DNA of 6,833 nucleotides from CAYYWV01 sp964475385 (GTDB lineage Bacteria; Pseudomonadota; Alphaproteobacteria; JAAXGF01), in NCBI GenBank assembly GCA_964475385.1, contig CAYYWV010000119.1:1-6833 (forward strand). The letters are read 5' to 3'. Each line of letters opens with the position of its first letter. Positions within the stretch are counted from its first letter, which is position 1. Under the pieces are notes generated by a model. It did no database searches. It saw only the letters and a program-made list of their open reading frames with translations, and was not told where the DNA came from. Positions 1 to 6,603 of the stretch are shown piece by piece. The position numbers and the translations under genes were made by a program.

Positions 1-131
1 GCCGCCAGCGCCTCGCTTGGTCAGAGATCGGTTGGGGGCGGATCGCGCTCACGCTCATCGCTTACGTCGGGCTTCTCTTCGGCCATCCTTACGCGATCGG
101 CGTCGATCCGCTCGCCGGCGTCTTGTATTAA
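1..131 (+). CDS. nnrU: C-terminal fragment of a membrane protein, probably NnrU family
   Basis: An open frame (codons from position 3) enters from the left edge and stops at TAA 129-131, giving 42 residues. They contain one hydrophobic helix (RIALTLIAYVGLLFG) followed by HPYAIGVDPLAGVLY. A final helix followed by an HP-x4-GV-x-PL type tail is how I remember NnrU proteins ending. NnrU is a multi-pass membrane protein of the NO-responsive denitrification regulon in alphaproteobacteria; its biochemical role is not settled. The neighbouring nnrS, which belongs to the same regulon, supports the call. The gene converges on nnrS with 23 bases between the two stop codons. Only the tail is visible, so the family name is an inference and another small membrane protein is possible. 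Confidence 0.55.
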   Translation, partial: RQRLAWSEIGWGRIALTLIAYVGLLFGHPYAIGVDPLAGVLY

Positions 132-154
132 GCGCCTCGCCCTTCCGGCCGCGT

Positions 155-1345
155 CTATCCCGGCCTGCCGTCGGGCCGAGGACTGGTAAGGATCGGAACG
201 AACACGATCGAGAACGCGACGAAGGCCGCGGTCCAGGCCGTTCCCGCCACCTCGAGCGCCACCGGACCGCCGACCATGCGCGCGACCGCCGCAACCGAAA
301 CCAGCCCGTAAGCCATCGCCACCGGCCAGGGGGCGACCAGCGGCCGCCCGGTGTGCCCGAGGGCGGCGCGCGACATGACCGCGATCGTCATGCTGCCGAT
401 CGCGCCGACGGCGAGCGCGTGCATGGCGGTGAGCGGCAAGATGACCCCGAAAGCGGCCAGGGCGCGAGCGGCGAGCCCGACGACCAGCCAACCGTAGGCG
501 AGATGAAGAATCCAGAGAATCGGCGCGCCCAGCGTATGCCTCCAGCCCCAGCCGGCGAGCCGCATCCCGTTGACGATGGCGGCGAACGCCGCGATCGCGC
601 CGGCGAGCGCGGCGGTCTCGGGCCGCAGCTCGGCCAGGGCGTCGGCGATCACCACGGCCGCGACGCTTGCGAGCGCGAGGCGGTCGAGCAGGGGCCGCTG
701 TTTGACCGCCTCGCGCAGGCCGCGGGGCGCAAGCGCGTTGGCGGTGAACGCGGGCACGATGCGCCCGCCCAGGATCGTGATCAGAAGGATGAAGCCGTCG
801 AGCGCCAGGCCCGCGCCGAGCCGCTCCCCCACCAGCCCGGCCGCCGCCGCGTACATGAGCGCGTTCCCCGCGACGAGAATCGCGATCACGGCGACGAAGA
901 TGCGGTTGCGCTTCGCCCGCGGGCTCAAGAGCCCGGGCGCGCCCACGGCGAGCAGCACCGGCAGGAACGCGAGATCGACCGCGGCGACGAGACCCGCAGG
1001 AAGAAAGCCCGAAAACCACATCGCAAGCCGCCCGGCGAGCCACAGCGCGGCGAGCCCGGCGAGGCGCGCGCCGGTCACCGGCGGCGTCTTCTGCCACCCC
1101 GGCACCGCGGTCAGAAGAAAGCCGGCAAGCGCGGCGGACGCGTAGCCCAAGAGCATCTCATGCGCATGCCACAGCGCCGTCGGCCAAGCGAACGGCCAGG
1201 GGGCCCGAGAGTGGTGAAGCGCAAGCCAGACCGGCAGCACGAACGCAGCGTAAAGACCGGCGAGCAAAAAGAACGGCCGGAAGCCGAACGCGAACAACGC
1301 AGGCGGGCGGCGCGATTCAGCCTTTGAGCTCAAGCGTGCTTCCAT
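155..1345 (-). CDS. nnrS: NnrS family haem-copper membrane protein
   Basis: This 396-residue, very hydrophobic protein has about twelve likely membrane helices, which is the usual NnrS size. Family signatures are visible: WHAHEMLLGY at residues 59-68 (His60 and His62), GGRIVPAF at 193-200, WGWR at 266-269, MHALAVGAIG at 308-317 and MSRAALGHTGR at 324-334. The conserved histidines are the expected haem and copper ligands. NnrS is known as an NO-regulated membrane protein that helps cells tolerate nitric oxide and nitrosative stress during denitrification; its exact reaction is not established. The ATG at 1343-1345 is the only reasonable start, because an in-frame TAG lies nine codons upstream with no start codon between. 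No clear Shine-Dalgarno sequence precedes it. It lies 38 bases after the nirI stop on the same strand, with no obvious promoter in the gap, so it is probably co-transcribed from the nirI promoter. Confidence 0.9.
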   Translation of the reverse strand: MEARLSSKAESRRPPALFAFGFRPFFLLAGLYAAFVLPVWLALHHSRAPWPFAWPTALWHAHEMLLGYASAALAGFLLTAVPGWQKTPPVTGARLAGLAALWLAGRLAMWFSGFLPAGLVAAVDLAFLPVLLAVGAPGLLSPRAKRNRIFVAVIAILVAGNALMYAAAAGLVGERLGAGLALDGFILLITILGGRIVPAFTANALAPRGLREAVKQRPLLDRLALASVAAVVIADALAELRPETAALAGAIAAFAAIVNGMRLAGWGWRHTLGAPILWILHLAYGWLVVGLAARALAAFGVILPLTAMHALAVGAIGSMTIAVMSRAALGHTGRPLVAPWPVAMAYGLVSVAAVARMVGGPVALEVAGTAWTAAFVAFSIVFVPILTSPRPDGRPG

Positions 1346-1383
1346 CGTCGAGATCGAGTGGACTACCTGTTGCTATTGAGAGA

Positions 1384-3486
1384 TCACATCTGGGCGTCGC
1401 TTCCCGACTCGGTCATGAGCCGGCTCGCGCGGGCTGCCTCGCGCCGCTTACGACGCGCGATCAACGGCGGACAGGTCTGATCGTCGTGATAGAGCGTCTG
1501 GCAGTTCATGCAATGGATGCACTCGTTCGGGTTGATCCGGCCGTCGGGATGGATCGCCTGAACGGTGCAGCGCACGGCGCAGATCTGGCACTGGACCCCG
1601 CACTGGAAGCGGCGCTTGAGCCAGTCGAACATGCGCAGCCGGGCGGGAATCGCGAGCGCCGCGCCGAGCGGACAGAGATAGCGGCAGAACGCGCGCTCGA
1701 TCACAAGCCCGACGGCGAGCAGCGCGAGCGCATAGGCGACGAACGGCCATTCGCGCGCGAACCTGAGAACGATCGCCGTCTTGAAGGGCTCGACCTCGAC
1801 CATCGGCTGGACCCGGTCGTAGCCGCCGAGCGAGAGCGCGAACAGGCCCAGGAAGACGATGTACTTGATCATCCACAACCGCTCGTGGACGACGAAGGGA
1901 AGCCGGATCTGGGGAACGCCAAGCAGCCGTCCGCCGCGGTTGAGAAGCTCTTGCAACGCGCCGAACGGGCACAGCCAGCCGCAGAAGACCCCTCGTCCCC
2001 AGAACAGAAGCGCGACCGCCACGTAAGACCACAGGATGAAGATCAAAGGCGCGACCAGGAAGGTCTCCCAGCGGAACCCGCCAAGCAGCGCCTGATAGAA
2101 CGTCACCACGTTGACGACCGAGAGCTGGGCGCCTGCGTACCAGCCGATCCAGATGACCGCGAAGGCGAGAAAGCCGTAACGCAAGAAGTGATACAGCCGG
2201 CGACGGCGGACGATCGGATCTTCGAACACGAGGAACAAGGTCAGCGCCACGAGCGCGAGCGTAAGAATCACGATCCGTCCGGCATGCGCCCGCCATACGC
2301 CGATCCACAAGGGCTCGGGCGCGGCTTCCTCGCTCGCCGCAGGCCGCCGCACCAGCCGGGCCGGGGCTTGGTAAGGGACCATGAAGGTCGCGAATACCGG
2401 CTGCGCGCCCGCGTCGGCCTCGACCAGAAGATCAAGCCGCCAAGGCGCCGTCGGGTCGAACCCGGCCGCGCGCGGCACGACGAAGACCGCGGTTTCGCGG
2501 AAGCCGGGCGCGCCTTCGGCCGTCAACCGTTCGATCCGGTGGTGCCAGTCGGCCTTGAAACGGATGGTCCGGCTTCCCTGAACCAGCACGATGCGGTCGA
2601 AGACTCCATCTCGGCGCCAGGCGGTCCCTTTGAAGGAGTACAATCCGTTCGCCGCCACGAAAACGAGCTGATCGCCGGGCGCGAGCCCCGCCATAAGGCG
2701 ATCGTAGACGCGCCGGCCCAAAAGGTTGCGTCCGATCGCCGCCGGCGTGGCGAGCGCGACGTAGAGATCGATGAAGGTCGCCTCGGGCTTGCGAACCACG
2801 CCCGCCGGCCCGAACCCCCGCGCGCCCCGCTCGCGAAGCGCTCGATCCACCGCCTCGTTGGTGAGATGGAGCCGGGCGAGCGCCCCTTCGGCGACGAGCG
2901 CGTCCCAACCCGCCGGCGCGAAGCTGTCGATATCGAGCGCGGCGGCGGCGCCGCCGAGGATTCCGCGCGAGCGCGCGACCGCGCGCGCCGCTCGCATGAT
3001 CGCATCGCTGATCACGAGCGAGGAGACGGTCGCGCCCGAGACCGCGTCGATTCGCGGCCCCGACCCCGGTGCGTTGCCGACGCGGACCACGTCGCGGACG
3101 TTGAGCCCTCGGTAGCGGTGGACGAAAGCGGCGAGATCGGCCTCGGTCACGCCGATGACCAGGATGGGCTCGTGTTGCTCGACGATCTCGGCTCCGGTGA
3201 TGCGCCCATCGCGGTCGACGCCGACGGCGATATCGAGCGGCTTGGCCGAAAAGCCGGTCGAGGCCACCACGTCGCGGGTGAAGAACACATAGCCCACCAC
3301 CATGCCGTCCTTGAGCGCGGCGGCCGCCGGCGGCGCGCCTTCAAGGGGACCGAAGGATTCGGCGTCCGGAAAGACGCGCGCGAAGACCGCGGTATCGCGC
3401 GGCGCAGCCCAGGCCCCTGCGGGAATCGCCGCAAGCGCGAGAACGAGCGCAACGAGCCCGGCAACCCCCGCCCTTCGCTTTCGCAC
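1384..3486 (-). CDS. nirI: NosR/NirI family flavin and iron-sulfur membrane protein, probably NirI
   Basis: A 700-residue membrane protein. Residues 1-28 form a signal or first helix. A periplasmic FMN-binding domain follows with SGATVSS at 150-156, where Thr153 is the expected covalent FMN site (attached by an ApbE-type flavin transferase). Membrane helices lie near 403-421, 437-452, 480-497, 540-555 and 583-597. Two CxxxCP motifs are at Cys502/Cys506 and Cys601/Cys605. The cytoplasmic tail has cysteines at 629, 633, 636, 640, 656, 659, 662 and 672, which fits two 4Fe-4S clusters. This is the full NosR/NirI architecture. NosR serves N2O reductase, while NirI in Paracoccus is divergent from nirS and needed for its expression. 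The back-to-back position with nirS, and the absence of any nos gene in view, favour NirI; automated annotation may say NosR. The start is GTG at 3484-3486, with GGAGG seven bases upstream. Family certain, subtype inferred. Confidence 0.85.
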   Translation of the reverse strand: MRKRRAGVAGLVALVLALAAIPAGAWAAPRDTAVFARVFPDAESFGPLEGAPPAAAALKDGMVVGYVFFTRDVVASTGFSAKPLDIAVGVDRDGRITGAEIVEQHEPILVIGVTEADLAAFVHRYRGLNVRDVVRVGNAPGSGPRIDAVSGATVSSLVISDAIMRAARAVARSRGILGGAAAALDIDSFAPAGWDALVAEGALARLHLTNEAVDRALRERGARGFGPAGVVRKPEATFIDLYVALATPAAIGRNLLGRRVYDRLMAGLAPGDQLVFVAANGLYSFKGTAWRRDGVFDRIVLVQGSRTIRFKADWHHRIERLTAEGAPGFRETAVFVVPRAAGFDPTAPWRLDLLVEADAGAQPVFATFMVPYQAPARLVRRPAASEEAAPEPLWIGVWRAHAGRIVILTLALVALTLFLVFEDPIVRRRRLYHFLRYGFLAFAVIWIGWYAGAQLSVVNVVTFYQALLGGFRWETFLVAPLIFILWSYVAVALLFWGRGVFCGWLCPFGALQELLNRGGRLLGVPQIRLPFVVHERLWMIKYIVFLGLFALSLGGYDRVQPMVEVEPFKTAIVLRFAREWPFVAYALALLAVGLVIERAFCRYLCPLGAALAIPARLRMFDWLKRRFQCGVQCQICAVRCTVQAIHPDGRINPNECIHCMNCQTLYHDDQTCPPLIARRKRREAARASRLMTESGSDAQM

Positions 3487-3493
3487 GCGCGCG

Positions 3494-3498
3494 CCTCC
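3494..3498 (-). promoter_or_regulatory. Ribosome binding site of nirI
   Basis: The minus strand reads GGAGG here, seven bases before the GTG at 3486. It supports that GTG as the start of nirI. Confidence 0.7.
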
Positions 3499-3520
3499 AC
3501 CCCTCGGCAGTTCCGAAACG

Positions 3521-3526
3521 AGTATC
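3521..3526 (-). promoter_or_regulatory. Predicted -10 element of the nirI-nnrS promoter
   Basis: Read on the minus strand the hexamer is GATACT, four of six matches to TATAAT, including the -11 A and the final T. If the FNR/NNR box at 3547-3564 is centred at -41.5, the start of transcription falls at 3514 and this hexamer occupies exactly -12 to -7. The leader to the GTG start would be 28 bases. The match is seen in the sequence; the start site is a prediction. Confidence 0.5.
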
Positions 3527-3546
3527 GACAGGGAGCGTCGCGTCCT

Positions 3547-3564
3547 CCTTGACGTGGGTCAAGG
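3547..3564. promoter_or_regulatory. FNR/NNR-type activator site shared by nirI and nirS
   Basis: A perfect palindrome CCTTGAC-GTGG-GTCAAGG with seven-base arms and a four-base spacer. Its core TTGAC-N4-GTCAA (3549-3562) fits the binding pattern of the FNR/CRP superfamily (FNR consensus TTGAT-N4-ATCAA). The NO-responsive members NNR, NnrR and DNR use such sites upstream of nir, nor and nos genes. It lies between the divergent nirI and nirS genes, and its centre between 3555 and 3556 is 41.5 bases from a credible start site in each direction. Which regulator binds cannot be decided from the site alone. No second copy was seen in the divergent region. Confidence 0.88.
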
Positions 3565-3584
3565 CGTTTCGCGGCAACGGCCAT

Positions 3585-3590
3585 TAGGGT
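3585..3590 (+). promoter_or_regulatory. Predicted -10 element of the nirS operon promoter
   Basis: The hexamer TAGGGT keeps the T, A and final T that matter most in TATAAT. With the activator box centred at -41.5, transcription would start at 3597 and this hexamer would sit exactly at -12 to -7. The leader to the nirS ATG would be 41 bases. There is no good -35 element, as expected for an activator-dependent class II promoter. Confidence 0.5.
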
Positions 3591-3623
3591 CACGGCTTAC
3601 GGGCTGCCGCAGCGGATTATCTT

Positions 3624-3628
3624 GGAGG
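3624..3628 (+). promoter_or_regulatory. Ribosome binding site of nirS
   Basis: GGAGG lies nine bases before the ATG at 3638-3640. It fixes the nirS start there, although the same frame stays open for 112 codons further upstream. Confidence 0.85.
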
Positions 3629-3637
3629 CTCCTGACT

Positions 3638-5386
3638 ATGAGACGCCTGTTGACTACGTTTGCTGTCGGGGTGTTCTTCGCCCTGGCGACCACGCTCGGC
3701 TCCGCCGCATTCGCCGGCTCGCAGCCGAGCCCCTCTGACATCAAGAAACACGGCACCACGCCGGGCGGTCGTTACGAACCTTCGCTCAACATCCTCAAGG
3801 GCGAAAAGGTCGAAATGCCCGGCGCCAAGGAAGGCCAACCCGCCATGACCAAGGCGGAGTTCAAACGCGCCAAACGGATCTACTTCGAGCGCTGCGCCGG
3901 TTGCCACGGCGCTCTGCGCAAAGGCGCGACGGGTAAGCCGCTGACCACGGACATCACCAAGAAGCGAGGGTACGAGTATCTCCGCGACTTCATCACCTAT
4001 GGCTCGCCGGCCGGAATGCCCAACTGGGGCACCTCGGGCGAGCTCAGCGAGGAGGAGGTGGACCTGATGGCCCGCTATCTCCTGCGCGAGCCGCCTCAGC
4101 CGCCCGAGTGGGGCCTGCCCGAGATGAAGGAATCGTGGAAGGTGTTGGTCCCGGTCGACCAGCGGCCGACCAAGAAGATGAACGACCTCGATCTCGACAA
4201 CCTGTTCTCGGTCACGCTTCGCGACGCCGGCAAGGTCGCGCTCATCGACGGCAAGTCCAAGAAGATCGTCGACGTGATCGATTCGGGTTACGCCGTGCAC
4301 ATCTCGCGGCTGTCGGCTTCGGGCCGTTATCTCTACACCATCGGCCGCGACGCCAAGGTCAACCTGATCGATTTGTGGATGGACCCGCCGCAGACCGTGG
4401 CCACGATCAAGATCGGCATCGAGGCCCGCTCGGTCGAGAGCTCGAAGATGAAGGGCTGGGAGGACAAGTACGCCATCGCCGGCGCGTACTGGCCGCCCCA
4501 GTACGTCATCATGAAGGGCGACACCCTCGAGCCGCTCAAGATCGTCTCGACCCGCGGCATGACCGTGGATACCCAGGTCTATCACCCGGAGCCGCGCGTC
4601 GCCTCGATCGTGTCGTCGCACTATCGCCCCGAGTTCGTGGTCAACGTCAAGGAGACCGGCAAGGTTCTGATGGTCAACTACGAGGACATCGAGAACCTCA
4701 AAGTGACCGCGATCGACGCCGAGCGCTTCCTGCATGACGGCGGCTTCGATTCGACCGGGCGCTACTTCCTGGTCGCGGCCAACGCCCGCAACAAGATCGT
4801 CGTCATCGACACCAAGACCGACGAGCTCGTCAAGATCATCGACGTCGGCACCAAACCCCACCCGGGCCGCGGCGCCAACTTCATCGATCCCAAGTACGGT
4901 CCGGTCTGGGCGACCAGCCATCTCGGCGACGAGACCATTGCGGTGATCGGGACCGACCCGGTGAACCATCCGCAATACGCCTGGAAGGTGGTGCGCACGC
5001 TCGAAGGCCAGGGCGGCGGGTCGCTGTTCATCAAGACCCACCCCAAGTCGAAGAACCTGTGGGTCGACACCCCGCTCAACCCCGAGCCCGAGATCGCGTC
5101 GTCGGTCGCGGTGTTCGACATCGACAACCTCGACAAGGGCTACGAGGTGCTGCCCATCGGCGAGTGGTCGGGCATCAGCGAAGGCCCGAGGCGCGTCGTC
5201 CAGGGCGAGTACAACCGTGACGGCACCGAGATCTGGTTCTCGGTCTGGAACAAGAAAGAGCAGGAATCCGCAATCGTCGTCGTCGACGACAAGACGCGGA
5301 AGCTCAAGGCCGTGATCCGCGATCCCAGGCTGGTCACGCCAACCGGTAAGTTCAACGTGTACAACACGAAGAACGACATCTACTGA
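3638..5386 (+). CDS. nirS: Cytochrome cd1 nitrite reductase (NO-forming)
   Basis: NirS reduces nitrite to nitric oxide in the periplasm as a homodimer, each subunit with one heme c and one heme d1. The 582-residue precursor starts with a Sec signal peptide, likely cut after AFA at residue 26. The cytochrome c domain has CAGCH at 86-90 (His90 ligand) and Met127 in GMPNWG. The eight-bladed d1 propeller has His221 in YAVHISR, matching the proximal d1 ligand (His182 in Pseudomonas aeruginosa, His200 in Paracoccus pantotrophus). His366 (FLHDGG) and His408 (KPHPGRG) match the two active-site histidines. Using the same offset, His38 and Tyr46 match Paracoccus His17 and Tyr25. The C-terminus TPTGKFNVYNTKNDIY is typical. 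All catalytic residues are present, so the enzyme should be functional. It heads the operon and is followed by a hairpin and nirE. Activation through the upstream FNR/NNR box is inferred. Confidence 0.98.
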   Translation: MRRLLTTFAVGVFFALATTLGSAAFAGSQPSPSDIKKHGTTPGGRYEPSLNILKGEKVEMPGAKEGQPAMTKAEFKRAKRIYFERCAGCHGALRKGATGKPLTTDITKKRGYEYLRDFITYGSPAGMPNWGTSGELSEEEVDLMARYLLREPPQPPEWGLPEMKESWKVLVPVDQRPTKKMNDLDLDNLFSVTLRDAGKVALIDGKSKKIVDVIDSGYAVHISRLSASGRYLYTIGRDAKVNLIDLWMDPPQTVATIKIGIEARSVESSKMKGWEDKYAIAGAYWPPQYVIMKGDTLEPLKIVSTRGMTVDTQVYHPEPRVASIVSSHYRPEFVVNVKETGKVLMVNYEDIENLKVTAIDAERFLHDGGFDSTGRYFLVAANARNKIVVIDTKTDELVKIIDVGTKPHPGRGANFIDPKYGPVWATSHLGDETIAVIGTDPVNHPQYAWKVVRTLEGQGGGSLFIKTHPKSKNLWVDTPLNPEPEIASSVAVFDIDNLDKGYEVLPIGEWSGISEGPRRVVQGEYNRDGTEIWFSVWNKKEQESAIVVVDDKTRKLKAVIRDPRLVTPTGKFNVYNTKNDIY

Positions 5387-5393
5387 TCGGTTC

Positions 5394-5422
5394 GGACGGG
5401 GCGGCCCCAGGCCGCCCCGTCC
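5394..5422 (+). repeat. GC-rich hairpin between nirS and nirE
   Basis: Two perfect 13-base inverted arms (5394-5406 and 5410-5422) are separated by a three-base loop, CCA. The stem starts eight bases after the nirS stop and ends 19 bases before the nirE start. No T-run follows, so it is not a standard intrinsic terminator. It more likely stops 3' decay of the nirS message, or lets only part of transcription pass into nirE. The structure is clear from the sequence; its role is inferred. Confidence 0.8.
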
Positions 5423-5441
5423 CCGACGCAGGTAGCGAACG

Positions 5442-6239
5442 ATGACGAACGATAACGATACGACTGGTTGCGTTTATCTGGTCGGCGCCGGGCCGGGCGA
5501 CCCCGAGCTTTTGACCGTCAAGGCGCAACGCCTTCTCGGCGAAGCGGACGTCGTGGTCTACGACCGACTGGTTTCGCCCGCGGTGCTCGCGTTGGTCCGG
5601 CCCGGCACGACCCGCATCTACGCCGGGAAGGCCAACGGGCATCACACCCTGGACCAGGAAGAGATCAACGCGCTCCTGACCGCGCTCGCCCGCGCGGGCC
5701 GCAAGGTGGTGCGGCTCAAAGGCGGCGATCCCTTCATTTTCGGCCGCGGCAGCGAGGAGGCGGCCTATCTCTCCGCCCACGGCATCCGCTTCGAGGTGGT
5801 TCCGGGGATCACCGCCGCCGCCGGTTGCGCGGCCGCGCTCGGGGTGCCGCTCACCCATCGCGGGGTCGCCAACGGGGTCCGCTTCGTCACCGGCCACGGG
5901 CGGCCGGGCCACGACCTCGATCTCAATTGGCGCAGCCTCGCCGATCCCGACACCACGCTGGTCGTCTACATGGGGCTCGCCAACCTCGCCCCGATCTGCC
6001 GCAACCTGATCGACGCCGGGCTCGATCCCGAGACCCCGGCGCTCGCCGTCTCGCGCGGCACCACGCCCGAGCAGAAGACCTGTCAAGCCCCGCTCTCCAA
6101 CCTCGCCGAGGCGGTCGCCGAGAAGGGGCTGAAATCGCCGGTCTTGATCTTCATCGGACGCGCCGCCGGGTTGTGCGCCATGCTTACCCCGGCCTCAGCC
6201 GAAGACTTGGGCGCGCCTGCGCGCGTCGGCCATGGCTAG
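5442..6239 (+). CDS. nirE: Uroporphyrinogen-III C-methyltransferase of heme d1 synthesis
   Basis: This enzyme methylates uroporphyrinogen III at C2 and C7 with S-adenosylmethionine to give precorrin-2, the entry to heme d1. At 265 residues it is a single-domain SUMT without the CysG oxidase/ferrochelatase part. Motifs seen: VGAGPGDPELLT at 14-25, RLKGGDPFIFGRG at 91-103, VPGITAAAG at 120-128, PLTHRG at 136-141, YMGL at 176-179, SRGTTPEQ at 204-211 and SPVLIFIG at 232-239. By sequence alone it could be cobA (cobalamin or siroheme); its place between nirS and nirC-nirF makes it nirE. A weak CAGGT (5429-5433) precedes the ATG. The last eight bases overlap nirC. The final 25 or so residues after the last motif look like a non-conserved tail. 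Confidence 0.93.
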   Translation: MTNDNDTTGCVYLVGAGPGDPELLTVKAQRLLGEADVVVYDRLVSPAVLALVRPGTTRIYAGKANGHHTLDQEEINALLTALARAGRKVVRLKGGDPFIFGRGSEEAAYLSAHGIRFEVVPGITAAAGCAAALGVPLTHRGVANGVRFVTGHGRPGHDLDLNWRSLADPDTTLVVYMGLANLAPICRNLIDAGLDPETPALAVSRGTTPEQKTCQAPLSNLAEAVAEKGLKSPVLIFIGRAAGLCAMLTPASAEDLGAPARVGHG

Positions 6240-6603
6240 ACGGGCGGCCGTCAGGGTTTTTCTTTTCACGACGCTCGGCGCTCTGACGCTGATCGCCGCG
6301 GCCTACGCTTACGCCCGCGCGAGCACTGATGCGTCTTCCGCGCCGCCCAAGCCGCGCCAGGCCGCGCTTCTCTACCTCCTGCGCCAGGACTGCGGGGCTT
6401 GCCACGGCATGACCCTCAAAGGCGGCCTCGGTCCCTCGCTTCTGCCCGAACGGCTCGCCAAGATTCCCGACGACGTGCTGATCGCGACCGTCCTCGACGG
6501 ACGCCCGGGAACGCCTATGCCGCCGTGGCGATTTATGATATCGCCTGACGAGGCGGCCTGGCTGGTCCATCGGCTGAAGGAGGGGATCGCGCGTGAGAAC
6601 TGA
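6232..6603 (+). CDS. nirC: Small c-type cytochrome NirC (cytochrome c55X type)
   Basis: A 123-residue monohaem cytochrome. Residues 1-27 form a positively charged and then hydrophobic export signal, with a possible cut after AYA (27); an uncleaved anchor is also possible. The heme c site is CGACH at 54-58, followed by GMTLKGGLGPSL, a stretch typical of NirC. Met96 in RPGTPMPPW is the likely sixth ligand. NirC proteins in nir operons have been proposed to pass electrons to NirS or to serve in d1 maturation; the role differs between species. The ATG at 6232 lies inside the end of nirE, an eight-base overlap that suggests translational coupling, and I see no strong ribosome site of its own. The stop overlaps the nirF start by 11 bases. 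Confidence 0.9.
   Translation: MARRAAVRVFLFTTLGALTLIAAAYAYARASTDASSAPPKPRQAALLYLLRQDCGACHGMTLKGGLGPSLLPERLAKIPDDVLIATVLDGRPGTPMPPWRFMISPDEAAWLVHRLKEGIAREN
6577..6583 (+). promoter_or_regulatory. Ribosome binding site of nirF
   Basis: A full AAGGAGG within the end of nirC, nine bases before a GTG at 6593-6595. It is the best ribosome site in the window and sets the nirF start at that GTG. Confidence 0.8.

Noticed and set aside
132..154. Bidirectional terminator between the nnrU-like gene and nnrS
   Set aside because: The gap is 23 bases, and I find only weak GC-rich pairings that reach into nnrS, with no T-run on either strand.
17..1327. A 436-codon open frame on the + strand opposite nnrS
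   Set aside because: Very Arg-rich, low-complexity product without recognisable motifs; it is the shadow of nnrS, whose signature motifs are clear on the other strand.
1324..3552. A 742-codon open frame on the + strand opposite nirI
   Set aside because: Its product is a run of Arg, Glu, Asp, Ala and Pro with no domain or hydrophobic pattern, as produced by the complement of a GC-rich gene. The minus strand holds the full NosR/NirI protein with all cofactor motifs.
3302..3637. Upstream in-frame extension of nirS by 112 codons
   Set aside because: The extension overlaps nirI, the divergent promoter and the activator site. It is rich in Ala, Arg and Pro, and would bury the signal peptide. GGAGG before the ATG at 3638 gives a proper start.
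3617..5041. A 474-codon open frame on the - strand opposite nirS
   Set aside because: Asp, Val, Leu and Arg-rich shadow of nirS with no family features. NirS is complete and unmistakable.
5394..5422. Hairpin as a standard intrinsic terminator of nirS
   Set aside because: No T-run follows the stem, and nirE-nirC-nirF downstream show no obvious promoter of their own, so full termination is unlikely.
5441..5466. Short repeated AACGAT units at the nirE start as a regulatory repeat
   Set aside because: Only a few near-copies within coding sequence for Asn and Asp codons; chance is enough to explain them.
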